55,568 nucleotides of DNA from positions 1 through 55,568 of the forward strand of contig JAUCBJ010000770.1 in NCBI GenBank assembly GCA_032718475.1. The letters are read 5' to 3'. Below, in pieces: positions 44,504 through 52,956 of the stretch (positions are counted from its first letter, which is position 1; each line of letters opens with the position of its first letter). Origin of the DNA: Nemertoderma westbladi. Lineage: Eukaryota > Xenacoelomorpha > Nemertodermatida > Nemertodermatidae. The position numbers and the translations under genes were made by a program. Below the pieces are notes generated by a model. The model ran no database searches. It had not been told where the DNA came from and saw only the letters and a program-made list of their open reading frames with translations.

Positions 44504-45430
44504 AACAACCTACGTAATTATTAATTATATTATTATCACTAAATAGACTTAATCTGAGTGTGACGGTACGAAATACACCTTGATATTTCCTCACCTTATC
44601 GTCTCACAACATGGCGCAGTATGTATGTTAAACGTCTATACAGCAATCTACAGGTTTACTGATCGCGGAAACTCACAATGTCTCATCAAGGCGAACCCAT
44701 ACAGTCGGTCAGCAGCGACACCACAGGCGACGACACAGACTGGATGTCCGAGCCCACTGAACCCGCTATCGGTACTGGAGAATCGGAATACAAACTCGAG
44801 ATCGATAACCTCCAACGCCAACTCTTAAGACAGCAACTGGCGGCAGACCAACAGCGCTCAGAATCGAACACGCGCGCTGTCCAGCGGTTCAACCAGCTAT
44901 AACACAGATGATGACTCAGCTGGTGACTCTACAAGTGCAGCATGGCTTACGCGGACAGCCCCCACCTATGCAGCCGCTGAACGACTCGACCACACGGATA
45001 AGCCCCAACCTCGGCGTCGAGTCCTAGATTTAAAGGACGTGGAAAAGATACACGGAGATATAGAATTCTCTGCGTTTCGTCGTTGGCGGGAAGCCTGGAA
45101 GATCCACTGAAGATCCACTTTGAAACTGAAACTAATTTCTTCTTGTTAGTTTATCATACGCTTTCAAACTAGAAAGGGGGGTGTGAGGATATCATTACTA
45201 ATTGCCATACGCGTAGAATATAGACTATCTATCTCATTAATATACTTTATTCATATTCGATAACATTTCTGCTGTACTGCTGTATGTCAGTACATATTAC
45301 TGATACTTACCGGTACGTCTAACAACCTACGTTATTATTAATTATCTTATTATCATTAAATAGACTTAATCTGAGTGTGGCGGTGGCGGTACGAAATACA
45401 CCTTGATATTTCCTCACCTTATCGTCTCAC
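44504..45430 (+). mobile_element. LTR retrotransposon deletion derivative
   Basis: The sequence at 44504-44612 matches 45318-45430 (ACAACCTACG, AAATAGACTTAATCTGAGTG, ACACCTTGATATTTCCTCAC). The right LTR appears to begin at TGTGAG (45182) after a purine tract GAAAGGGGGG and to end CTCACA near 45429, a 6-bp inverted terminus as usual. The left LTR is truncated, lacking the first half. Between them are only a gag start and the 3' end, so pro and pol are deleted. Confidence 0.75.
44678..45115 (+). pseudogene. gag fragment of the LTR derivative
   Basis: From ATG 44678 the frame reads MSHQGEPIQSVSSDTTGDDT, then ESEYKLEIDNLQRQLLRQQL (a short coiled coil), to a stop at 44900-44902. Downstream, in shifted frames, readable pieces continue (TQLVTLQVQHGLRGQ; KDVEKIHGDIEFSAFRRWRE), the latter typical of the start of a capsid domain. 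The gene ends there at the deletion junction. It is probably of Ty3/gypsy type, without proof. Confidence 0.6.
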
Positions 45431-45540
45431 AACACATAGTAAATAATGAAATTGTCAAAACACAAAGTCACAATAATAATAAAATCATAATTTTAGTTCA
45501 AATTCAGCATAATTGCTTGGCTTTATCTTTGCCACACGCC

Positions 45541-46145
45541 CAGCTCCATCGCCGAAACCTAAACCGCGCCACGATAGCCGTCCACCACGGAGGCACAGGG
45601 AACTAGACCGCAGGTGGGCGAACCTAAACCGCGCCACGATCGCCGTCCACCGCGGAGGCACAGGGAACTAGACCGCAGGTGGGCGAACCTAAACCGCGCC
45701 ACGATCGCCGTCGACCGCGGAGGCACAGGGAACTAGACCGCAGGTGGGCGAACCTAAACCGCGCCACGATCAGCATCCACCACGGAGGCACAGGGAACTA
45801 GACCGCAGGTGGGCGAACCTAAACCGCGCCACGATAGCCGTCCACCACGGAGGCACAGGGAACTAGTCCGCATGTGGGCGAACCTAAACCGCGCCGCGAT
45901 GGCCGTCCACCACGGAAGCACAGGGAACTAGACCGCAGGTGGGCGAACCTAAACCGCGCCACGATCGCCATCCACCACGGAAGCACAGGGAACTAGACCG
46001 CAGGTGGGCAAACCTAAACCGCGCCACGATCAGCATCCACCGCGGAGGCAGAGGGAACTAGACCGCAGGTGGGCGAACCTAAACCGCGCCACGATCGCCA
46101 TCCACCGCGGAGGCACAGGGAACTCGCCCACCTGGCAGGTGGGCG
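45541..46145. repeat. GC-rich 65-bp minisatellite, 9 copies
   Basis: AACCTAAACCGCGCCACGAT occurs at 45556, 45621, 45686, 45751, 45816, 45881, 45946, 46011 and 46076 (last bases variable), a constant 65-bp period. Units contain CCACCGCGGAGGCACAGGGA and GACCGCAGGTGGGCG. It is far richer in G+C and CpG than the surrounding intron. Confidence 0.93.
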
Positions 46146-46584
46146 AATTGAAGGCGCCGTCTCACTCTGCCCAGGACACTTGCGAGGCCCCTCTCGCACA
46201 TGCTCTCGCGTTTAGCCACCAAGAACTCTGCAATATTTTTAATATTTTTTTTTATATCAGGATCTGGGGCTCTTGGCACCAGACAATTTATAATATTTGG
46301 TGAAACATAGTGAAAGACAGTTAATATATACTGTAGTTTCGGTCACTAGTTTACCATCTTCACTAATTTTGGTAAAAGAAAAGACCAGCCCCCTCATCTC
46401 TAGTAGCTTAATTAGAACATCGCTGAAAGGTTCCGTTTTCCAGATCCGGCCGCTACCGGATATACTGTATTTTGCAGGAAGTGGAGAAATTATGTTTACA
46501 AATATTACTGTAATTCAGAGACTTGTTTATGACATTGCAGATAAAAAAATTTTAATGATTAATTATTATTTATTTTATACTTAG
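46146..46584. other. intron sequence before exon D
   Basis: A short continuation of GC-rich sequence to about 46210, then AT-rich. The frame 46297-46584 runs into the exon D acceptor but matches nothing and is out of frame with the exon. Confidence 0.5.
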
Positions 46585-46695
46585 GAATCGTTGGCTGGGA
46601 TAAAACAACAAGTTTTTACAAAAACTGGCCTGTACAAAGGAAATCTTGTCGCAATTAAACACATTAAGAAAAAGATAGTTGATGTTAACAGAAAG
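46585..46695 (+). CDS. receptor guanylyl cyclase, exon D (start of kinase-homology domain)
   Basis: Acceptor TTTTATACTTAG ends at 46584; donor AAG|GTAAGC follows 46695. 37 codons in phase 0: ESLAGIKQQVFTKTGLYKGN, then LVAIKHIKKKIVDVNRK. The y-K-G-x-x-V-A-x-K-x-x segment is the beta-3 strand of the kinase-homology domain with its Lys kept. The glycine loop is not recognisable, as usual for these pseudokinase domains. Confidence 0.95.
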
Positions 46696-47110
46696 GTAAG
46701 CAATGGCCCGTTGCACATTAAATTACGAACAAACTGGACTTGACTCAAGTATAGTAGGCCCCCTCTCTGCCTCGACATACCAAAAAATTGGAATTACGTA
46801 AAAACTTAAGTAGATACTTAAAATTCAGTGATATAAGTGTAAATTTTGAAAATTTTTATTTTCAATCTACCGAAATTGAAACTTAGCCTTTCTATTCAGA
46901 CTTTGGGGTTTGGTGTTATGTACTTTCAGACTTTACGGTAGGCCTACTCTGTTAGGCATCCTAACTACATGAACTACTGCTGTACTGCATACAGGCATAG
47001 GACTGTACTGCTGTAGGATACCGGTATTTAATTGACTCACTAATTGGAAGGCACTGGAGACTGGCAACTGGTGTGGTTAAATTGATAAATTAAAGATAGG
47101 CCTAATTCCA

Positions 47111-47974
47111 ATGCCGAAGAAGTTTTCCGAAGGTGATCTGGTGCTGTGCCACCACGGTTCGATGATCTATGAGGCGCGAATCGTAAAAATACAGAGTAAA
47201 GATAAACCGCATGTAGGGGGTCAGTCCGCGAATCGGGTAAAAGTCCATTACAACGGGTGGAACACCAAGTGGGATGAATGGGTACCTGAGGGACGAATCC
47301 TACAGATTAACGAGGCCAACCTGGCGAAACAGCGGGCGGTCATGGAGGATCACAAGAAGAGCCACGGCATATCGGGGAAACCGAAGAGTAAGAAAGGAAG
47401 CGACGAAGCGACTCGGAGTAAACGGCGCCGAACGGAACCGGTACCGGAAGCCGTAGAAACTAAACCGAGGATCGCGGTTAATCTCTCCATCGACGACACA
47501 CTCAAGGGGCTCCTAGTGGACGATTGGGATCTGGTTAACCGGCAGAAACATTTAGCAATCGTTCCTGCAGCCGTCCCTGTCGATCGCGTTATCGACGAGT
47601 TTATAACGGAATCCCGGGAGACTTTGGGGAGGATTCCCAGTTCGACCACCGAGGTCCTCCTAGGGTTGAAGGACTACTTCAATGCGACTCTCGGTTGTAA
47701 ACTATTGTACCGGTTCGAACGGGCCCATTACTCGGACGTTCTCAGCAGCAATCCCGGGGTCCCGTTAACCCAACTATACGGGGCGCCCTTCCTGCTGAGA
47801 CTGTTGGTAAAGTTCGGGGAGATAATGAACGACCTCGATGTAGACGGCGAGGTTGTGGATCTAGTTGTTAAGCAACTGGAGGAGTTCGTTAAGTATTTGA
47901 GTAGAAGGAGCGAATTGTTTGGAGTGGATAATTATACCGTGGCCCCTTTGGAATACCACAGACGCTCTCTATAA
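47111..47974 (+). CDS. MORF4L1: MRG15-like chromodomain protein, intronless retrogene
   Basis: An intact 287-residue protein. The N-terminal chromo-barrel (about 5-65) reads FSEGDLVLCHHGSMIYEARI, then VKVHYNGWNTKWDEWVPE, keeping the aromatic cage (His14/15, Tyr20, Tyr47, Trp50, Trp54) that binds methylated H3K36. A basic nuclear-localisation segment (KRRRTEP) follows near 120, then the MRG domain (about 130-287: LVDDWDLVNRQKHL, YFNATLGCKLLYRFERAHY, QLYGAPFLLRLLVKFGE, ending APLEYHRRSL as in the family). MRG15 works in the nucleus in Tip60/NuA4 and Sin3 complexes. The coding sequence has no intron, sits in the intron between exons D and E of the receptor cyclase on the same strand, is richer in G+C than its surroundings, and is followed by AATAAA at 48095 and eight A at 48113-48120: signs of retroposition. 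It is somewhat shorter than human MRG15 (323 residues). Open frame and conserved cage suggest it is under selection. Confidence 0.95.
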   Translation: MPKKFSEGDLVLCHHGSMIYEARIVKIQSKDKPHVGGQSANRVKVHYNGWNTKWDEWVPEGRILQINEANLAKQRAVMEDHKKSHGISGKPKSKKGSDEATRSKRRRTEPVPEAVETKPRIAVNLSIDDTLKGLLVDDWDLVNRQKHLAIVPAAVPVDRVIDEFITESRETLGRIPSSTTEVLLGLKDYFNATLGCKLLYRFERAHYSDVLSSNPGVPLTQLYGAPFLLRLLVKFGEIMNDLDVDGEVVDLVVKQLEEFVKYLSRRSELFGVDNYTVAPLEYHRRSL

Positions 47975-48004
47975 TTGAACTCTGTAGTCTGTACTACAAA
48001 CTTT

Positions 48005-48120
48005 AATAAATACGCTCTATAATATAGTATCTCTGTTGCAGTTTGTTAAATTAATCATAATCATTTCCAACTTACTTTGTTTTTGTAGTTTTTAAATAAA
48101 AATCTTTGTATTAAAAAAAA
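48005..48120 (+). terminator. polyadenylation signals and A-tract of the MRG15 retrogene
   Basis: AATAAA at 48005-48010 and again at 48095-48100; the second is followed after 12 bp by AAAAAAAA. The second signal and tract together look like the 3' end of a reverse-transcribed mRNA. Confidence 0.65.
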
Positions 48121-48230
48121 TGTAACAATGTTATATAATTGTATTTATTACCTTGGCAATGGCTGGACGTAACTTCACTATTTCTGTGTCATTTAACACA
48201 GAAATAAACATGAAATTGAACTTATTTCAG

Positions 48231-48356
48231 GCTAGAAAAGAACTGATGCATATTCACCAAATCAAACACAATAACATCTGCCCGTTCGTCGGGGCCTGCA
48301 TAGACCCGCCACATATATGTATATTAACCGAGTACGCGAGCAGAGGGAGTCTACAG
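48231..48356 (+). CDS. receptor guanylyl cyclase, exon E (kinase-homology domain)
   Basis: Acceptor CTTATTTCAG ends at 48230; donor CAG|GTTTGT follows 48356. 42 codons, phase 0 both ends: ARKELMHIHQIKHNNICPF, then VGACIDPPHICILTEYASRG and SLQ. The motif (F-V-G-A-C-x-D-P-P-x-I-C-I-L-T-E-Y-x-x-R-G-S-L-Q) is diagnostic for receptor guanylyl cyclases. Confidence 0.97.
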
Positions 48357-48469
48357 GTTTGTGTTCAACAGTAGGGTCAGAATAGCTATACAGTAACTGT
48401 AAAACTATTGATTAAATGTATTTTCAAATGTATTTAATTTTATTTTATACAACAATGTATACAAGGCGC

Positions 48470-48710
48470 CTATGTGAAGAGTACCACTATTACCAGGTTT
48501 TCACTTTTCGTTCGAAATTTTGTTGGAATTTTATATATGAAGAATTTGTATTTTTCAAAATTTATCCTTATTAAGCGTTTTAATTTATAGCGCTTATTTC
48601 TTTAAATGTTGGTTGTAGTGAAAATCTGGTATTCTTTACATGGAGGCTAAATGAAAAGTGAAATATAACAACAGATAGAAAGTCTGGTATACTTCACATG
48701 GCCCGAATAA
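48470..48710. repeat. possible MITE with CCAGGTTTTCACTTTT ends
   Basis: CCAGGTTTTCACTTTTCG near 48495 is loosely inverted with GTGAAAATCTGGTATTCTTT near 48620, and a second partly degraded copy GAAAGTCTGGTATACTTCAC follows near 48680. A similar phrase (GTGAAAACCTTATATTCTTT) occurs near 25953. Its boundaries are not clear. Confidence 0.4.
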
Positions 48711-48862
48711 TGTATTTATGAAGAGATAAACTTCTACTTTACGTTTATTTTACTCATTACATCAGTTTTTTTTTAATTTTTATCAGGTTTCTTTGCTAAA
48801 AAAATCTCGCTTTATTTTATTCTAAAATAACATCGATCGGATTATATAATATTTTTTTATAG

Positions 48863-49094
48863 GACATACTGGAAAATCCTGAGATAAAATTAGACGATAT
48901 GTTTAGGTCCTCTTTGATTTATGACATGCTCAACGGATTGGCGTTTTTGTCAACAACTGACATTGAAACTCATGGAAACTTGAAGTCATCTAACTGCGTT
49001 GTTAACAGTAGATGGACTTTGCAACTGACTGACTTCGGGCTTCATAATTTTCGCTCGGGCGAAAATAAAGATTTTATTGGTTGTGAATTATTTG
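48863..49094 (+). CDS. receptor guanylyl cyclase, exon F (kinase-homology domain, C-lobe)
   Basis: Acceptor TTTTTTTATAG ends at 48862; donor TTTG|GTAGGT follows 49094. It reads DILENPEIKLDDMFRSSLIY, then FLSTTDIETHGNLKSSNCVV, then LQLTDFGLHNF. The usual catalytic HRD is HGN and the DFG is kept, as in natriuretic-peptide-type pseudokinase domains. Phase 0 in; one base left over for the next exon. Confidence 0.97.
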
Positions 49095-49184
49095 GTAGGT
49101 ATCGTATGCATTATTATGTAAACATTAAGAAGGGTGGGTTGAAGGGAATATTAAGAATGTATTTTTATAACCAGTAGTGCAGTA

Positions 49185-50380
49185 GACATTTTTTGGCCCT
49201 GGCGGATGATGTGGGGCGAGCCACGAAGTTGGCGGAGCCTTAGCGAATTGACACTGTTAGGGGGTGGGTCAATTTATGCAAATAGTTGTCGTCGTCGTCG
49301 TCGTTGTCGTCGTCGTCGTCGTTACGATTTTGACATGCTAATAACTTTGTCGGATTTAAAGCTGCCAAGTTGAAAATTTGTAGGTATCAATATGAGCAAA
49401 AGTTGAGATTTTTGAGAGACTTTCAGACACCATCAGTGCAATGGTCTCCCGCTAGAGGGCCACATGTCTAAACATTAAATGCCCTCCCATTTCTTTGCTT
49501 TTAATCCGTTTAAGCTGAAACTTGGCAGATATGTATTAGACCATTAGCTGTGACTTTCAAAGGAGGCGAATCCATCTGCAGTTCTCCAGTCTGCCGCTAG
49601 AGGGCCAAAGGTCTGAAAGTGAAATCGTTGTCGTCGTTACGATTTTGACATGCTAATAACTTTGTCGGATTTAAAGCTGCCAAGTTGAAAATTTCTAGGT
49701 ATCAATATGAGCTAAAGTTGAGATTTTTGAGAGACTTTCAGACACCATCAGTGCAATGGTCTCCCGCTAGAGGGCCACATGTCTAAACATTAAATGCCCT
49801 CCCATTTCTTTGCTTTTAATCCGTTTAAGCTGAAACTTGGCAGATATGTATTAGACCATTAGCTGTGACTTTCAAAGGAGGCGAATCCATCTGCAGTTCT
49901 CCAGTCTGCCGCTAGAGGGCCAAATGTCTGAAAGTGAAATCGTTGTCGTCGTTATGATATTGACATGCTTATAACTTTGTCGAATTTAAAGCTGCCAAGT
50001 TGAAAATTTGTTTTGTTGAAAATCAGTTCAACAGTCACCCGCTATAGGACTACTTTATGCCTGAAAGTGAATAGATTCTCCCGTCTCATTGATTTTAATC
50101 AGTTTAAGCTGAATCTTGCCATATATTCTGGACCACATGCTGCGTCTTTGTGGGGGGGGGGGGGGGGGGGAGATTTAATCGGTCTGCCGCTATACGACGA
50201 AATTTCTGAAAGTGAGATCCGTCTCTCATTTCGTTATCCGTTATTCAAGATGAAACTTGGCCGATGTACGTATGTACTATTCATCCATAGGCTGTGTCTT
50301 TGTGGGGCTGGAGACCCTAATCCATCTTCAGTTCTCACTATACCGCTAGAGTCAGAAATGTCTGAATAGAAATGAAAGAG
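49185..50380. repeat. 315-bp tandem repeat and diverged ~150-bp subrepeats
   Basis: A (GTC)n run at 49285-49320 starts the array. Copies begin at 49321 and 49636 (GTTACGATTTTGACATGCTA) and 49951 (GTTATGATATTGACATGCTT), exactly 315 bp apart; the third decays after 60 bp. Within each copy two related halves carry GCTGAAACTTGGCAGATATG-like and TCCCGCTAGAGGGCC-like words, and more diverged halves continue to about 50370. A run of 19 G lies at 50152-50170. All of it is within the intron between exons F and G. Confidence 0.88.
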
Positions 50381-50615
50381 GTAAAAAGTGATTAGGCGAA
50401 ATCTGCTTAAAATTTGCTAATACAGTAATACTTTCGAATTAGTACTTAAATTAAATTTAAGTCACGTGCTGCGCGAAGGCCCCACTTCGTGTTAGTGATG
50501 TATACTTTTATATCTTCAAAGTTTTTTAATTTTTGCTTGTACGGTGCGTTGTATTTATTTTATTGAATAAAATTGCCACATTGTATATTTTGTTTTATTA
50601 ATTTGTTTTCCTAAG

Positions 50616-50666
50616 ATGACGATGAATCGTTTTCAAAAGACAGGGAGGATGAAAAAGTATATTATC
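50616..50666 (+). CDS. receptor guanylyl cyclase, exon G (acidic linker)
   Basis: Acceptor TTTGTTTTCCTAAG ends at 50615; donor TATC|GTAAGT follows 50666. Two bases complete Asp from exon F, then DDESFSKDREDEKVYY, leaving one base. The phases fit exactly. An acidic, variable linker of this kind precedes the LWTAPE motif of receptor cyclases; that motif and the catalytic domain are not found in the remaining window. The last 15 coding bases and the donor belong to a tandem repeat. Microexon called from phase, splice sites and family position rather than from conservation. Confidence 0.65.
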
Positions 50667-50930
50667 GTAAGTACTGCCTCTGGAGGCGTAACAAAAAGTA
50701 TATTATCGTAAGTACTGCCTCTGTAGGCGTAACAAAAAGTATATTATCGTAAGTACTGCCTCTGCAGGCGTAACAAAAAGTATATTATCGTAAGTACTGC
50801 CTCTGTAGGCGTAACAAAAAGTATATTATCGTAAGTACTGCCTCTGTAGGCGTAACAAAAAGTATATTATAGTAAGTACTGCAGCAGTAGGCCTAACAAA
50901 AAGTATATTATAGTAAGTACTGCAGACGGC
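50652..50930. repeat. 41-bp tandem repeat carrying the exon G splice donor
   Basis: AAAAAGTATATTATCGTAAG begins at 50652, 50693, 50734, 50775, 50816, and with one change (ATAGTAAG) at 50857 and 50898. Every copy keeps GTAAGT, so seven consensus donors stand in a row. Each unit continues with ACTGCCTCTG-like sequence and GGCGTAAC. Confidence 0.93.
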
Positions 50931-51092
50931 AAATTCAATCTGCTGTGAAAATTGACAGAAAACAGAACGGCTACGCACGCACGTCTCCTCATTTTTCCAT
51001 AATTCACTTTACACCTTTTCTGGGTCTATAAAATGCGCTCTATCTAATGGTATAATCAAGAACACCGTATCTACTCTAGTTCTCGAGATATT

Positions 51093-51508
51093 CAATGTAA
51101 AAAGGCCGTATGTCACAACATATGTATAGTGTTACAAAGGAAAAAGACCGTAAGTCACTTAAATTTGTGCAAAAAAAAACCCAAGTCAACAAGACTTGCG
51201 GTGTTTTGTCATTGCATAGATAATAAGAAAACGCACACACGATTTTTTGAAATATGTGTCTTAAATATTTACAGTATTTACATACAGGTTGTATAATGCA
51301 AACGACCGCAAGTACACAAAATTACCCTGAAGTCAAAACATTAATGGAACGTGAAAAATTATCACGTAGAAAAATTTCCCACCTCCAATTGCTTAGGGTT
51401 ATAAAAAATTAGTAATTTACGGACATTTTAAACCAACAATCTGAAGGCAAACAATAATTTGCGTTTTACTCGAAATGACTTTTTGTGACTTGCGGTCGTT
51501 TTACATTG
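51093..51508. mobile_element. MITE, about 416 bp
   Basis: The ends are imperfect inverted repeats: CAATGTAAAAAGGCCGTATG then TCACAA on the left; the right end inverted reads CAATGTAAAACGACCGCAAG then TCACAA. Two further internal copies of the GACCG(C/T)AAGT word occur near 51147 and 51305. It is non-coding. Confidence 0.7.
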
Positions 51509-51965
51509 CACGGCAGAGGTATAAGTCGCTCTCAAGATTACAGACGCGCCCTCATCCAACCCATGATAGAGTTGTAAGGCTTTGTCCATTTAGAAGCCAA
51601 TCGCTCTAACGGTCATTGACTACTCAGGAGCAGAATACACCCTATAGTAGGTCATGGTACAACACCATCTACTGGGGTCTGTTTGCCGGAGAGCACAGGT
51701 GCCATAATATTTATTGTTTTCTGAGTTTCGGCGTCTAAGGATAGATGCTACTGGATGAACCACATACTGTATGAGGGGCATCGGGGTCAATGACCCGGTC
51801 GTCAAATATCGTATAAAATATTATTATAACTATAATTTCGTAAATCCTGCCTCCTTAGTAGTAAGTTATTAGTTAGTTAAATATGTTCTAGAATTGTGTT
51901 TTCTTAATTTAATTTCACTAATTGTTTTTAAGGGTAACGATACATAACAATTATTAGAGTAGGAT

Positions 51966-52301
51966 ATGAAAAGTATGTCTGGGAGACAACTTCGAAATGT
52001 CCCGGTCTCAGGTAATCTGAATCACTTAGCAATACGTAACCGTAACCGTAAGATTCGGAGAGTTACTGGTAGCTACGGTGTTAGTATGGTGCTCGGAATC
52101 GGCCAGACATTTGCTCGAAAACTCAAAAGTCACGGTTACACGAAGGCCTATCAATTGGTCTCTAAGTTCCTTTTATTGCAACGAAGCAAGGTCGACTTCA
52201 GGAAATGGTTAGAGAAAGTGTGCGGACCGACTTTCACTAAACAGTATTCCATGCGGGTTACTTACAGCGTACAGACACTGGTGGAGTCACTCACAGATTA
52301 A
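51966..52301 (+). CDS. BANF1: barrier-to-autointegration factor (BAF)-like protein, intronless
   Basis: A 111-residue frame. Residues about 36-111 match BAF along its whole length (usual size 89-90): GIGQTFARKLKSHGYTKAYQ holds the helix-hairpin-helix that binds DNA backbone, then KFLLL, FRKWLEKVCG and a final helix ending LVESL. BAF dimers cross-bridge double-stranded DNA and bind LEM-domain proteins and lamins at the nuclear envelope. The first 35 residues are an extra basic tail (RNRNRKIRRV) not present in ordinary BAF; the second Met (residue 4) is an alternative start. It is intronless, downstream of the last visible cyclase exon on the same strand, and followed by an A-rich tract (52362-52386), so a retrogene is likely. 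A C-terminal 39-bp duplication lies across the stop. Confidence 0.85.
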   Translation: MKSMSGRQLRNVPVSGNLNHLAIRNRNRKIRRVTGSYGVSMVLGIGQTFARKLKSHGYTKAYQLVSKFLLLQRSKVDFRKWLEKVCGPTFTKQYSMRVTYSVQTLVESLTD

Positions 52302-52361
52302 ATTAGATTACCTATATGATGCGAGTCACTCACAGATTAAATTAGATTACCTATATGATGC
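52284..52361. repeat. perfect 39-bp tandem duplication across a stop codon
   Basis: 52284-52322 and 52323-52361 are identical. The first copy contains the last codons and the TAA of the BAF-like gene. An A-rich tract (AAAAAACAAACCAAACCAAA) follows directly. Confidence 0.92.
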
Positions 52362-52389
52362 AAAAAACAAACCAAACCAAAACAAACAT

Positions 52390-52956
52390 TCACATTTACT
52401 TTGGGAACAACTGCATTTTAATTATTTATTTAGGGAACAGTTCCGTATGCAGTCGCATTTTTAAAACATAAATCAGTGTTACCAGGGCAACAATGTAGAG
52501 TTCTAGATCAAAATATAATTATTATACACTATTCTAGATCATAAATAAAATAAAAAATATAATGTTCTAGAGCATATAGCTAGAAAGTTTTCATATTTAA
52601 AATGGCTAGTAATTAAAAAATACTACATTGTTTATTTTTTATAACATAAATCATTTTTACCATGCAAAAAATGTAAACTGCTATAATGCTATCACTATTT
52701 TTGGTCATTAATATTTTCTGCAACAGTTAAAACGTGAAATATCAATGTTTTCACATTTTTTTTATAATTACAAAAGATACTAGCTAGTAAAAAAAACACT
52801 AGCAACCATAAAATGTAGGGCCTAATATATAATAAACCATTTATCAAAAAATTAAAACAAGCCCACCCCTACCCTCGGGTAGCAGCTATCGAAATAGGAG
52901 CCTTCGGGTGGCCTCCGGCTTCGGCCGACTGTTTGCTTTCCCAGTCGATTAGATAT
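52390..52956. other. AT-rich non-coding flank
   Basis: No gene. A 21-bp word at 52440-52460 (starts GTTCCGTATGCAG) is repeated in exact inverse at 54036-54056, so an element may span both. ACTAGCTAGTAAAAAA occurs near 52779. Confidence 0.5.

Noticed and set aside
45182-46145. The 65-bp minisatellite as part of the LTR element
   Set aside because: The right LTR ends at CTCACA near 45429, before the array, and no unit lies in the left LTR.
46297-46584. Frame running into exon D as an extra receptor exon
   Set aside because: It does not match the receptor family, is out of frame with exon D, and exon C joins exon D in phase without it.
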